The notes below the pieces were generated by a model. The model was given only the letters and a program-made list of their open reading frames with translations, had not been told where the DNA came from and did not search any database. This document shows positions 16,601 through 24,017 of a stretch of 64,000 nucleotides of DNA, piece by piece (positions within the stretch are counted from its first letter, which is position 1; each line of letters starts with the position of its first letter). The stretch is from JANNPJ01 sp965200525 (GTDB taxonomy: Bacteria > Actinomycetota > Actinomycetes > Actinomycetales > Kineosporiaceae). The stretch is taken from NCBI GenBank assembly GCA_965200525.1, contig OZ241368.1, forward strand, positions 4,340,001-4,404,000. The letters are read 5' to 3'. The position numbers and the translations under genes are program-made.

Positions 16601-17161
16601 GCTGCCGACCCGGCCGGGCTGGCCGAGCGGCTGCGCCGGCCGATGCCGGAGGAACCGAGCCCGCAGGCGCGCCGGGGCAGTGCCTTTCACGCCTGGCTGG
16701 AACGCCGGTTCGGGGCCGCGGCCTTGGTCGACGTCGACGAGCTGCCCGGCGCCGGCGACGACGCCGACGACGTCGACCTGGAGAAACTGCAGGCGGCCTT
16801 CCTGGCCTCGGAATGGGCGAACCGGTCGGCCGAGGCGGTCGAGGTCGCGGTCGAGACGCCGATCGCCGGGGTCGCCCTACGAGGCCGGATCGACGCCGTC
16901 TTCGCCCGGCCCGGCGGCGGCTGGGACGTGGTCGACTGGAAGACCGGCCGCCCCCCGGGGCCGGAGGCGGCCCAGGCCCTGGCCGTGCAGCTCGCGGTCT
17001 ACCGGATCGCCTGGGCCCGCCTGCAGCAGGTGCCGGTGGATCAGGTGAGCGCGGCCTTCTTCTACGCCTCCACCGGCCGGACCGTGCGCCCGGTGGACCT
17101 GCTGGACGAGCCGGCCCTGGAGGCGCTGCTCAGCCTGGAACGAGAGCCCGGCCGGCCCTGA
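13601..17161 (+). CDS. adnB: AdnB, helicase-nuclease subunit of the AdnAB complex
   Basis: The product is 1186 aa. It has an intact UvrD/Rep-type motor: Walker A GAGSGKT at 73-79, Walker B LLDEYQD ending at Asp313, then GDPHQSIYAWRGAS and QLLTVHGAKGLEWDVV (motif V). The C-terminal RecB nuclease carries Asp1112 and Lys1114 in VDWKTGR. Unlike AdnA there is no iron-sulfur cysteine set, as expected for AdnB. In the mycobacterial complex, as I recall, AdnB is the main translocating motor. The gene starts at GTG 13601, 30 nt after adnA. An acidic, Gly-rich insertion (about residues 840-950) looks disordered. Confidence 0.93.
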   Translation: MSRRSTPGDGQLGFELDLPEAPVRLERPALPRPQRARPVSAEEIATRLGRPLPTAEQIAVIEAPLEPLLVIAGAGSGKTETMAARVVWLVANGMVEPDQVLGLTFTRKAAGELAERVRARLRALYRRGLIAEPRPVAVSTYHSYAASVLGDHALRLGIEPGARLLGEAGGWQMVDELVERWDGDMTGVDSARATVVDAVLGLAGECAEHLLDPARIDQVAEDVLERIGELPKNLGDEVPGKPKADVKAIGQRMQARRSLLPLVQAYQRRKREQEVLDFGDQVALAAQLAREVPEVGAGERERYRVVLLDEYQDTSHAQVVLLQSLFGAGHPVVAVGDPHQSIYAWRGASAGNLQRFGRDFPRSDETPAGVRQLSTSWRNDHAILTVANRLAAPLRQPPPWGDPALTVDVQALVARPGAGPGRVRLEWHATIDDEARAVADIARHAWDDRRPDGSRRSIAVLCRTRSQFPLVEAALRKKNLPVEVIGLGGLLHVPEIADLRAALEVVHDPTRGDALMRLLTGPAWRLGPRDLDGLGTWARELAARWRPVPAAGSRAHAAAGAQVQTDSVDEQSIVEAMDALPEPGWRGPLGQELSDEGRRRLSRLATVLRGLRSRIGLPLPDLVLEAERALLLDVEVAARPGRSPAAARAHLDAFTDVAAAFADGGDRPTLGTFLGWLSAAEVQERGLDTGVVEQHEDAVQLLTVHGAKGLEWDVVAVTGLVEGTFPAGHAGRSPKRSKGWLNDIGAVPFPLRGDADGLPQWAYRAAMTQEELDQQLKVFMENCGAHEVAEERRLAYVAATRARDSLLLTGAVWADGSTPREPSRFLHEIRELAENGLDEGELGADDPGDGFDDGRLGGSAGGGRIAVGLWVDAPDEDAENPRAVDGRLALWPDPLEGRRPEVEAGAGLVARALGDLAREYTGSVGVGPGGGLGGEAQPGGGGDDSAAESPPANLWPSLSPQEAAWAREVDLLIQERDEARGGELTVRLPAHLSASRVVALAADPAGLAERLRRPMPEEPSPQARRGSAFHAWLERRFGAAALVDVDELPGAGDDADDVDLEKLQAAFLASEWANRSAEAVEVAVETPIAGVALRGRIDAVFARPGGGWDVVDWKTGRPPGPEAAQALAVQLAVYRIAWARLQQVPVDQVSAAFFYASTGRTVRPVDLLDEPALEALLSLEREPGRP

Positions 17162-17163
17162 TC

Positions 17164-17199
17164 CGGCAAAGGTTCAGAACCACCCGGAAACCGTTGCCG
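17164..17199. terminator. candidate bidirectional terminator
   Basis: CGGCAA (17164-17169) pairs with TTGCCG (17194-17199), with a small GGTT-CAG-AACC hairpin inside the loop. It sits between adnB and the convergent ugd gene. Confidence 0.45.
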
Positions 17200-17209
17200 T
17201 TCGGCCCTT

Positions 17210-18544
17210 TCAGGCGCGCGGGCGGCCGAGGGCGCGGTAGGTCCAGCCGGCGTTCCGCCAGGCGGCCGGGTCGAGCACGTTGCGGCCGTCGAGCATCTGC
17301 TTCTGCCGGACGATGTCGCCCAGGATCACCGGGTCGAGCGCCTGGTACTGCTTCCACTCGGTCAGCATCAGCACGACATCAGCTCCGGCGCAGGCCACTT
17401 CGGCCTTGTCCTCGTAGTGCAGGTCGGGCCAGGCCCGGCGGGCGTTCTCCAGGGCGGCCGGGTCGGTGACCACCACGTCGCCGCCCTGCAACCGGATCTG
17501 GGCGGCCACGTTGAGCGCCGGTGAGTCGCGGATGTCGTCGCTCTCGGGCTTGAACGCCGCCCCCAGCACGGCCACCTTGCGGCCGAGGAACGATCCCTGC
17601 AGGACGTCGCGGGCCAGGTCGACCATCCGGGTGCGGCGGCGCATGTTGATCGCGTCGACCTCCCGCAGGAAGGTCAGCGCCTGGTCGGCGCCGAGCTCGC
17701 CGGCCCGGGCCATGAACGCCCGGATGTCCTTGGGCAGGCAGCCGCCGCCGAAGCCGAGCCCGGCCCCGAGGAACTTGGGCCCGATCCGGTCGTCGTGCCC
17801 GATCGCGGTGGCCAGGGCCTGGACGTCGGCCCCGGCCGCCTCGCAGACCTCGGCCATCGCGTTGATGAACGAGATCTTGGTGGCCAGGAAGGCGTTGGCG
17901 GCGGTCTTGACCAGTTCGGCCGTCGGGTGGTCGCAGAAGATCTGGGGCACACCGTCGGCGATCGGCTGCGCGTACACGGCGTCCAGCAGGGCCCGGGCCC
18001 GGGCCGCGTCGTCCGGGTCGGCGGGCAGGCCGTAGACGATCCGGTCCGGGCGCTGGGTGTCGTCCACGGCGTGGCCCTCACGCAGGAACTCCGGGTTCCA
18101 GACCAGCAGGGCCCCGGGCACGGCCGCGGTGATCTGGGCGGCCAGCCGGGCGGCGGTGCCGACCGGCACCGTCGACTTGCCGACCACCAGGTCGCCCGGC
18201 TGCAGGTAGGGCAGCAGGGAGGTCACCGAGGCGTCCACGTAGCGGGTGTCGGCGGCGAACTCGCCTGCCCGCTGGGGCGTTCCGACGCAGATGAAGTGCA
18301 CGGTGGGCTCGTCGGCCGAACCGGCCGCCTCGGCCGGGTCGGTGGTGAACCGCAACCGGCCCGAGTCGGTGGCCCGGCGCAGCAGCTCCGGCAGGCCCGG
18401 CTCGAAGAACGGAGCCCGGGCCGCGGCCAGTTCGCTGATTTTTCGCTGGTCCACGTCGATGCCGATCACCTCGTGGCCGAAATCGGCCATGCACGCGGCA
18501 TGGACCGCGCCGAGATACCCACACCCCACCACTGTCAGTCGCAT
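17210..18544 (-). CDS. ugd: UDP-glucose 6-dehydrogenase
   Basis: The product is 444 aa. It has an N-terminal Rossmann motif G7-C-G-Y-L-G12, the FICVGTPQ strand, the central domain with NPEFLREGHAVDD, and the catalytic cysteine Cys269 in GFGGGCLPKD. The C-terminal UDP-binding domain (KVAVLGAAFKPESDDIRDSP) is complete. It oxidises UDP-glucose to UDP-glucuronate with two NAD+, a precursor of acidic surface polysaccharides. ATG 18544 has a TACGCT -10 box 6 nt upstream, so the mRNA is probably leaderless. It is divergent from the trp leader with only 50 bp between start codons. Confidence 0.93.
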   Translation of the reverse strand: MRLTVVGCGYLGAVHAACMADFGHEVIGIDVDQRKISELAAARAPFFEPGLPELLRRATDSGRLRFTTDPAEAAGSADEPTVHFICVGTPQRAGEFAADTRYVDASVTSLLPYLQPGDLVVGKSTVPVGTAARLAAQITAAVPGALLVWNPEFLREGHAVDDTQRPDRIVYGLPADPDDAARARALLDAVYAQPIADGVPQIFCDHPTAELVKTAANAFLATKISFINAMAEVCEAAGADVQALATAIGHDDRIGPKFLGAGLGFGGGCLPKDIRAFMARAGELGADQALTFLREVDAINMRRRTRMVDLARDVLQGSFLGRKVAVLGAAFKPESDDIRDSPALNVAAQIRLQGGDVVVTDPAALENARRAWPDLHYEDKAEVACAGADVVLMLTEWKQYQALDPVILGDIVRQKQMLDGRNVLDPAAWRNAGWTYRALGRPRA

Positions 18545-18550
18545 CCCGCG

Positions 18551-18556
18551 AGCGTA
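18551..18556 (-). promoter_or_regulatory. -10 element TACGCT of ugd, leaderless-type
   Basis: Read on the minus strand, TACGCT fits TANNNT and lies 6 nt (CGCGGG) before the ugd ATG. Confidence 0.5.
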
Positions 18557-18582
18557 TCTGTCGCAATCCTGGCCTCGTGCGC

Positions 18583-18588
18583 TAAAGT
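18583..18588 (+). promoter_or_regulatory. -10 element TAAAGT of the trp leader, leaderless-type
   Basis: TAAAGT matches TANNNT and lies 6 nt before the GTG of the trp leader peptide. Transcription would begin at or beside the leader start codon. The ugd -10 is 27 bp away on the other strand, so the two promoters share their upstream region. Confidence 0.6.
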
Positions 18589-18594
18589 CCGACT

Positions 18595-18633
18595 GTGATC
18601 GCTTCCACGCGCAATTTCTGGTGGTCCGCCTGA
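18595..18633 (+). CDS. trpL: trp operon leader peptide
   Basis: A 12-codon frame reads MIASTRNFWWSA and stops at 18631-18633. The two adjacent Trp codons (TGG TGG, 18619-18624) are the sensor of tryptophanyl-tRNA supply in a ribosome-mediated attenuator. The start is a GTG with a TAAAGT -10 box 6 nt upstream. It precedes a mutually exclusive pair of RNA hairpins and the anthranilate synthase gene, the arrangement expected for attenuation. Confidence 0.85.
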   Translation: MIASTRNFWWSA

Positions 18634-18690
18634 CCGGCGGATCCGCGATCTCCCCTTTTCACCCCAGCGGCCGCCTCGTCGAGGCGGCCG
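18626..18690 (+). promoter_or_regulatory. trp attenuator (alternative RNA structures)
   Basis: Segment CCGCC (18626-18630) can pair with GGCGG (18636-18640), the latter just after the leader stop. GGCGG can instead pair with CCGCC at 18671-18675, which is inside the left arm of the terminator stem. A ribosome stalled at the Trp codons would mask the first segment and favour the antiterminator; a ribosome reaching the stop would allow the terminator. The energies of the two folds have not been computed. Confidence 0.7.
18668..18690 (+). terminator. trp attenuator terminator hairpin
   Basis: CGGCCGCCTC (18668-18677) and GAGGCGGCCG (18681-18690) form a perfect 10-bp stem with a GTC loop. It is followed by TCGGCGTTTGG, a short T-run rather than a full U-tract. 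Confidence 0.8.
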
Positions 18691-18747
18691 TCGGCGTTTG
18701 GCGACAGTGGCACCCGGCGGGCGACCCGACCCGATCGGAGCTCCACC

Positions 18748-20865
18748 GTGCCGGATCGTCCCGTCCCATCCGTCCCGACCAGCCCTGACGTCCCTCGATC
18801 AGCGTCGGCTCCATCCGTTTCAAGCCGCCCTAGAACCACTTTCGACCCGCAGGGCGTGATCGAGCGGTTACTGGCCCCGGTGCCGACGCCGTTCGCCCTG
18901 CTGCACCGCCCGCACCTCGGCCCGGACACCGTCGAGCTGCTGTTCGGTGAGCTCGAATCGGTCGAGTTGCTGGCCGACCTGCCCGAACCGGCGGGGCCGG
19001 ACCTGCCCGTGCTGGCCGTCGTCCCGTACCGGCAGATTCGCGAGCGGGGCTTCGAGGCGGTGGACGACGGCGTCCCGCTGAGCGCGCTGCGGACCACCGA
19101 ACGGGTGGTGCTCGACCGGACCGCCCTGCTGGCGGCCCTGGCGGCGCTCGCGACCGGACCGAGCTCGGCCACCTTCACCGAGACCGGCTACGACGTCCCG
19201 GACGACGAGTACGAGCAGATCGTGCGGGCCGTGCTTGAGGAGGAGATCGCCGAGGGGGCCGGTTCCAACTTCGTGATCCACCGCTGCCTGACCGGCCGGC
19301 TGGCCGGGCCGGTGGTCGCGGCGGCGCTGGCCGCGTTCGCCCGGTTGCTGACCGACGAGCAGCAGGCCTACTGGACCTTCGTCGTGCACACCCCGGAGCG
19401 GACCTTCGTCGGTGCCACCCCGGAACGGCACGTCAGCGTGGACGCCGGGATCGCCCGGATGAACCCGATCAGCGGCACGCTGCGCCACCCGGCCGGCGGC
19501 TGGGCCGGCCCGGAGCAGCACCGCCGGGCGGTGCTGGACTTCCTGGCCGACGCCAAGGAGCGGGACGAACTGGCCATGGTGGTCGACGAGGAACTGAAGA
19601 TGATGGCCGTGGTCGGCGATCGCGGCGGCCGGGTGCAGGGGCCCTACCTGAAGGAGATGACCCACCTCGCGCACACCGAGTACGTGCTGGAGGGCCGGAC
19701 CTCGCTCGACGTGCGCGACGTGCTGACCGCGACCATGTTCGCCCCCACCGTGACCGGCAGCCCGATCCGCAACGCCTGCCGGGTGATCAACCGGCACGAG
19801 CGGCGGGGCCGGCGCTATTACGGCGGGGTCCTGGCTCTGATCGGCCAGGACGCCGACGGCGGCCAGAGCCTGGACGCGCCGATCCTGATCCGGACGGCCG
19901 AGATCACCGCCGACGGGTCCGTCCGGGTCGCGGCCGGAGCCACCCTGGTGCGGGGTTCACAGCCGGCCTCGGAGCTGGCCGAGACCCGGGCCAAGGCGGC
20001 CGGCGTCGTCGCCGCGCTCACCGCACGCCCTCTGCCGGCTCCGATGCCGGCCTCGGCGCCGGCCGGGGCGAGCCGGATGGCGGCCGATCCGGAGGTGCTC
20101 CGGGTGCTGGCCGAGCGCAACCTCACCCTGGCCCGGTTCTGGCTCCTGGATCAGGCCGACACCGCCGACACCGCCGAGCCGGTCGCGCCAGACCGGGAGC
20201 TGATCACGGTGATCGACGCCGAGGACGACTTCACCGGCATGCTGGCCCACCAGCTGAGCTCGCTCGGGTACCTGGTCGAGGTCCGCAGCTGGGACACGCC
20301 GTCGGCCGACGACACGGCCGTGCTGACCGGCCCGGGCCTGGTGGTGCTCGGTCCCGGGCCGGGTGATCCCCGGGATCTGGCCGATCCCCGGATCCGTTCG
20401 CTGCACCGGATCGCCCGGTCCCGGCTCGAGGCCGGCGTCCCGGTGCTCGGGGTCTGCCTCGGCCACCAGATCCTGTCCCAGGCGCTCGGCCTGCGGGTGG
20501 TCCGGCTGGCCGCGCCCGACCAGGGCCGCCAGAGGGGGATCGAGCTGTTCGGCACCGACCGGCGGGTCGGCTTCTACAACAGCTACGTGGCCTGCGCCCC
20601 GGCCGTGACCCCGAGCTCGACCTCGACCTCGGGCCCAGGCCCGGGCGAGGGCGAGCTGCCGCCCGGCCTGGTGTTCAGCCTGGCGCCGGGCGAGCCGGGG
20701 CAGGAGCGCCGGGTGCACGCCCTCCGCACGCCCACCGCTACCGGCCTGCAGTTCCACCCCGAGTCGGTGCTGACCACCGACGGGCTGCAGATCCTGGACG
20801 CCGAACTGACCCGGCTGGCGCGAGGACGGCGGGCGCCGGACGACGTCCTGCTGAACTCACGCTGA
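18748..20865 (+). CDS. trpEG: fused anthranilate synthase, components I and II (TrpE-TrpG)
   Basis: The product is 705 aa. Residues about 30-440 are a chorismate-utilising domain (MNPISGTLRHPAGG; DELAMVVDEELKMM; PTVTGSPIRNACRVI). Residues about 490-700 are a class I glutamine amidotransferase with nucleophile Cys570 in GVCLGHQ and His670/Glu672 in FHPES. The fusion supplies ammonia and converts chorismate to anthranilate. The same domain order occurs in PhzE (aminodeoxyisochorismate synthase of phenazine pathways), but the trp leader with tandem Trp codons just upstream argues for a tryptophan role, and no phenazine gene is nearby. GTG 18748 has GGAG (18737-18740) at 7 nt. Streptomyces has comparable attenuated TrpEG genes. 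Confidence 0.87.
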   Translation: MPDRPVPSVPTSPDVPRSASAPSVSSRPRTTFDPQGVIERLLAPVPTPFALLHRPHLGPDTVELLFGELESVELLADLPEPAGPDLPVLAVVPYRQIRERGFEAVDDGVPLSALRTTERVVLDRTALLAALAALATGPSSATFTETGYDVPDDEYEQIVRAVLEEEIAEGAGSNFVIHRCLTGRLAGPVVAAALAAFARLLTDEQQAYWTFVVHTPERTFVGATPERHVSVDAGIARMNPISGTLRHPAGGWAGPEQHRRAVLDFLADAKERDELAMVVDEELKMMAVVGDRGGRVQGPYLKEMTHLAHTEYVLEGRTSLDVRDVLTATMFAPTVTGSPIRNACRVINRHERRGRRYYGGVLALIGQDADGGQSLDAPILIRTAEITADGSVRVAAGATLVRGSQPASELAETRAKAAGVVAALTARPLPAPMPASAPAGASRMAADPEVLRVLAERNLTLARFWLLDQADTADTAEPVAPDRELITVIDAEDDFTGMLAHQLSSLGYLVEVRSWDTPSADDTAVLTGPGLVVLGPGPGDPRDLADPRIRSLHRIARSRLEAGVPVLGVCLGHQILSQALGLRVVRLAAPDQGRQRGIELFGTDRRVGFYNSYVACAPAVTPSSTSTSGPGPGEGELPPGLVFSLAPGEPGQERRVHALRTPTATGLQFHPESVLTTDGLQILDAELTRLARGRRAPDDVLLNSR

Positions 20866-20878
20866 ACCCACCGGCGGC

Positions 20879-20930
20879 CCGCGGCCCGGCCCGTGCTCAG
20901 CTCCCCGCCGGGGAGCGGGTCGGGCCGCGG
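20879..20930 (+). terminator. strong compound hairpin terminator after trpEG
   Basis: The arms 20879-20893 and 20916-20930 pair over 15 bp with one G-U position. The loop contains a second perfect hairpin, CTCCCC-GCC-GGGGAG (20901-20915). No U-tract follows. Confidence 0.75.
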
Positions 20931-20959
20931 CCGACCTCCCTGACCCTGAATCCAGGAAT

Positions 20960-20965
20960 TAGGGT
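20960..20965 (+). promoter_or_regulatory. -10 element TAGGGT of the LLM gene, leaderless-type
   Basis: TAGGGT (TANNNT) ends 7 nt before ATG 20973. It supports this start over the in-frame ATG at 20964, which would lie inside the -10/spacer region. Confidence 0.5.
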
Positions 20966-20972
20966 GGGACCC

Positions 20973-21959
20973 ATGCGATTCGGACTCTTCATCCCGCAAG
21001 GTTGGCGCCTCGACCTGGTGGGGGTGGATGTCAAGGAACAGTGGCCGGCGATGCTCGACGTGGCCCGGTTCGCCGAGCAGGGCCCCTGGGAGTCGGTCTG
21101 GGTCTACGACCACTTCCACACCGTGCCGGTGCCGACCAGCGAAGCCACCCACGAGGCCTGGACCCTGATGGCGGCGCTCGCGGCCACCACCAGCCGGGTC
21201 CGGCTCGGCCAGATGTGTACCTGCCTGGGCTACCGCAACCCGATGTACCTGGCCAAGGTCGCGGCCACGGTCGACGCCATCTCCGGCGGCCGCACCGAGA
21301 TGGGGATCGGGGCCGGCTGGTACGAGCACGAGTGGACGGCCTACGGCTACGGCTTCCCGGGGGCCGGCGACCGGCTGGCAATGCTCGAAGAAGGCGTCGA
21401 GATCATGCATCAGGCCTGGCAGCAGGGGGTGGCCCACTACGCCGGCGAGCACTTCCAGGTGGACGGCGCGGTCTGCCACCCGCAGCCGGTGCAGCCGGGC
21501 GGCATCCCGTTCTGGATCGCCGGTGGCGGGGAGAAGAAGACGCTGCGGATCGCGGCCAAGCGGGCGGCGTACACCAATTTCGACGGCACCCCGTCGACCT
21601 TCACCCGCAAGTCCGAGATCCTGGCCGAGCACTGCAAGGATCTGGGCCGCGACTTCGACGAGATCGTCCGCTCGGCCAACTACAACGTGGTGATCGGCCG
21701 CACCCAGGCCGAGATCGACGACCGGCTGGCCTGGATCGAGGACCGCTACCGGCCCTACCTGGCCCCGGACGGCCTGGCCAAGGCGGTGGGCAACTTCCGC
21801 GACGGCTACCTGGTCGGCACGCCCGAGCAGCTGGTCGAGAAGCTGCGTGGCCTGGAAGCGCTCGGCATGACCTATGCCATCACCTACTTCGCCGAGGCGG
21901 CGACCGACCGCAGCGGGATCGAACTGTTCGCGGCCGAGGTGATTCCGGCGCTGCAGTAG
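20973..21959 (+). CDS. LLM-class flavin/F420-dependent oxidoreductase
   Basis: The product is 328 aa with the luciferase-like (beta/alpha)8 pattern: MRFGLFIPQGW at strand 1, WVYDHFHT at the end of strand 2, RLGQMCTCLGYRNP, then the diagnostic SGGRTEMGIGAGWYEHEW. This last motif is characteristic of F420-dependent LLM proteins (TIGR03560-like). The window also encodes CofD and CofE for F420 synthesis, consistent with F420H2 as cofactor. The substrate is unknown. It stands alone between a terminator and a leaderless acyl-CoA dehydrogenase gene. Confidence 0.85.
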   Translation: MRFGLFIPQGWRLDLVGVDVKEQWPAMLDVARFAEQGPWESVWVYDHFHTVPVPTSEATHEAWTLMAALAATTSRVRLGQMCTCLGYRNPMYLAKVAATVDAISGGRTEMGIGAGWYEHEWTAYGYGFPGAGDRLAMLEEGVEIMHQAWQQGVAHYAGEHFQVDGAVCHPQPVQPGGIPFWIAGGGEKKTLRIAAKRAAYTNFDGTPSTFTRKSEILAEHCKDLGRDFDEIVRSANYNVVIGRTQAEIDDRLAWIEDRYRPYLAPDGLAKAVGNFRDGYLVGTPEQLVEKLRGLEALGMTYAITYFAEAATDRSGIELFAAEVIPALQ

Positions 21960-21978
21960 CCCGCGCCGACGGCGTGCC

Positions 21979-21984
21979 TAGACT
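21979..21984 (+). promoter_or_regulatory. -10 element TAGACT of the acyl-CoA dehydrogenase gene, leaderless-type
   Basis: TAGACT (TANNNT) ends 7 nt before ATG 21992. It lies in the 32-nt gap after the LLM gene, so the dehydrogenase has its own promoter. Confidence 0.55.
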
Positions 21985-21991
21985 CGATCGC

Positions 21992-23155
21992 ATGAGCACC
22001 GCTGCCGACTTCGATCACTTCGTGCTGTCCGACGACCACCGGGAACTGCAGGCCGCGGTCCGGGCCCTGGCCACCGACAAGATCGCCCCGCACGCGGCCG
22101 AGGTCGACGAACGCAGCGAGTTCCCGCAGGCCGCGTACGACGCCCTGCGGGCCGGTGACTTCCATGCTCCGCACATCCCCGAGGCCTACGGCGGGGTCGG
22201 GGCCGACGCGCTGGCCACCTGCCTGGTGATCGAGGAGGTGGCCCGGGCCTGCGCGTCGTCGTCCCTGATCCCGGCGGTGAACAAGCTGGGCACGATGCCG
22301 CTGCTGCTGGCCGCGTCGGAGGAGGTGAAGAAGCGTTACCTCACCCCGGTCGCCACCGGCGAGGCGATGTTCTCGTACGGCCTGTCGGAGCGGGAGGCGG
22401 GCAGCGACACCGCCGGCATGAAGACCCGGGCGGTGCCCGACGGGGACGACTGGATCCTCACCGGCCAGAAGTCCTGGATCACCAATGCCGGGGTGAGCAG
22501 GTACTACACCGTGCTGGCGGTCACCGATCCGGACGGCGCCCGCGGCCGCAACGTCTCGGCCTTCGTGGTCGAGGAGACCGACGAGGGCTTCAGTCTGGGC
22601 GCGCCGGAGCGCAAGCTCGGGATCAAGGGCAGCCCGACCCGGGAGCTGATCTTCGACCGGGTCCGGATCCCGGGCGACCGGATGGTCGGCGAGCCGAACC
22701 GGGGCCTGCAGATCGCGCTGGCCACCCTCGACCACACCCGGGTGACCATCGGGGCCCAGGCCGTCGGCATCGCCCAGGGCGCCCTCGACCATGCCGTTGC
22801 CTACGTCAAGGAGCGCAAGCAGTTCGGCAAGCACCTGGCCGAGTTCCAGGGCCTGCAGTTCATGCTGGCCGACATGGCAATGGGTGTCGAGACGGCCCGG
22901 CAGATGGTCTACGTGGCCGCGGCCAAGAGCGAGCGTGACGACCCTGACCTGTCGTTCTTCGGCGCGGCGGCCAAGTGCTACGCCTCCGACGTGGCGATGC
23001 GGGTGACCACGGACGCCGTCCAGCTGCTCGGCGGGGCCGGCTACGTCAAGGACTACCCGGTGGAGCGGATGATGCGCGACGCCAAGATCACCCAGATCTA
23101 CGAGGGCACGAACCAGATCCAGCGCCTGGTGATGGCCCGCCAACTGCTCAAGTAG
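21992..23155 (+). CDS. acyl-CoA dehydrogenase
   Basis: The product is 387 aa, the standard length for the family. It carries the FAD/substrate motifs YGLSEREAGSD (about 125-135) and SWITNAG (about 158-164), the ERKQFGKHLAEFQGLQFMLADM helix, and the catalytic base Glu371 in IYEGTNQIQR. It performs alpha,beta-dehydrogenation of an acyl-CoA, passing electrons to ETF. The overall sequence is of the FadE25 type widespread in actinobacteria, which suggests short or branched-chain acyl-CoA. The start is fixed by the leaderless -10 box. Confidence 0.92.
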   Translation: MSTAADFDHFVLSDDHRELQAAVRALATDKIAPHAAEVDERSEFPQAAYDALRAGDFHAPHIPEAYGGVGADALATCLVIEEVARACASSSLIPAVNKLGTMPLLLAASEEVKKRYLTPVATGEAMFSYGLSEREAGSDTAGMKTRAVPDGDDWILTGQKSWITNAGVSRYYTVLAVTDPDGARGRNVSAFVVEETDEGFSLGAPERKLGIKGSPTRELIFDRVRIPGDRMVGEPNRGLQIALATLDHTRVTIGAQAVGIAQGALDHAVAYVKERKQFGKHLAEFQGLQFMLADMAMGVETARQMVYVAAAKSERDDPDLSFFGAAAKCYASDVAMRVTTDAVQLLGGAGYVKDYPVERMMRDAKITQIYEGTNQIQRLVMARQLLK

Positions 23156-23180
23156 GCCCAGCACCGCCCCGGCTGGGAGC

Positions 23181-24017
23181 ATGGGTGGTGTGTCGGACGA
23201 CGAGGTCGAGGTGGCGCTGGCCGGCGGGGTGGAGCAGGGCGGCGCGGTGGTGCGGGTCGGCGACACGGTCCGGCGGCCCGGCGGGGTTAACGCGGCCGCC
23301 GTCCACCTCTTGCTGACGCACCTGGACCAGGTCGGTTTCGCCGGGGCGCCGCGGGTTCGGGGGCACGACTCGCAGGGCCGGGAGATCCTCGACTTCGTGC
23401 CCGGGGACGTCGCGGTCCCGCCTTTTCCGGACTGGGCCGCCGATGAGGATCTGCTGGTCAGCGTGGCCGTCAAGCAGCGCGAGCTGCACGCCGCCACGGC
23501 CGGGTTCAGGCCGCCCGAGGGCACGGCCTGGGTCATGCGCCGGCTGCCGTCCCGGGCCGCCGGTGACCTGGTCTGCCACACCGACGTCTGCCTGGAGAAC
23601 GTGGTCGTGCGGGACGGCCGGGCGGTTGCCTTCATCGACTTCGACCTGGCCCTGCCGGTCGACCGGCTGTTCGACGTCGCGGTCGCGGTCCGGCACTGGA
23701 TCCCGCTGCGCGACCCCGCCGACATCGCCGACGCCCGGGCCGGTACCGACCTGTTCGCCCGGTTCCGCCGGTTCACCGAGGTGCACGGGCTGGACGCCGC
23801 CGAGCGGGACCGGGTGATCGGCCTGCTGATCGGCTTCCTCGACGTCGCCCTGGACGACATCCGGTCGGCGGCGGCGGCCGGGCACCCCGGGTTCGCCGCG
23901 GTCTGGGCCGACGGGTACGAAGACATGAACCGGCGCTCGCGGGTCTGGCTGACGGCCAACCGGTTCCGGCTGGCCGGTGCAACCGACGACCCGAGGATCT
24001 CGTCTTCTCCGGTGTGA
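23181..24017 (+). CDS. aminoglycoside phosphotransferase-like kinase (APH family)
   Basis: The product is 278 aa of the APH/choline-kinase fold. The catalytic loop H133-T-D135-V-C-L-E-N140 has the Brenner motif HxDxxxxN, and Asp153 in FIDFD is the metal-binding DFD-like aspartate. The N-terminal nucleotide-binding lobe is short, so the glycine-rich loop is not obvious. Family members phosphorylate small hydroxylated molecules such as aminoglycosides, homoserine or macrolides; the substrate here is not predictable. Start is uncertain: ATG 23181 or GTG 23190. Its last base triplet overlaps the start of the sigma-factor gene (GTGTGA), so the two are coupled. Confidence 0.75.
   Translation: MGGVSDDEVEVALAGGVEQGGAVVRVGDTVRRPGGVNAAAVHLLLTHLDQVGFAGAPRVRGHDSQGREILDFVPGDVAVPPFPDWAADEDLLVSVAVKQRELHAATAGFRPPEGTAWVMRRLPSRAAGDLVCHTDVCLENVVVRDGRAVAFIDFDLALPVDRLFDVAVAVRHWIPLRDPADIADARAGTDLFARFRRFTEVHGLDAAERDRVIGLLIGFLDVALDDIRSAAAAGHPGFAAVWADGYEDMNRRSRVWLTANRFRLAGATDDPRISSSPV

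Noticed and set aside
13961..16690. 909-codon open frame antisense to adnB
   Set aside because: It is a GC-bias shadow: composition is Gly/Arg/Pro/His-rich without motifs, and the plus strand carries a clear AdnB.
18748..20865. Phenazine biosynthesis PhzE
   Set aside because: Domain order fits PhzE, but the trp leader and absence of other phz genes favour an anthranilate synthase.
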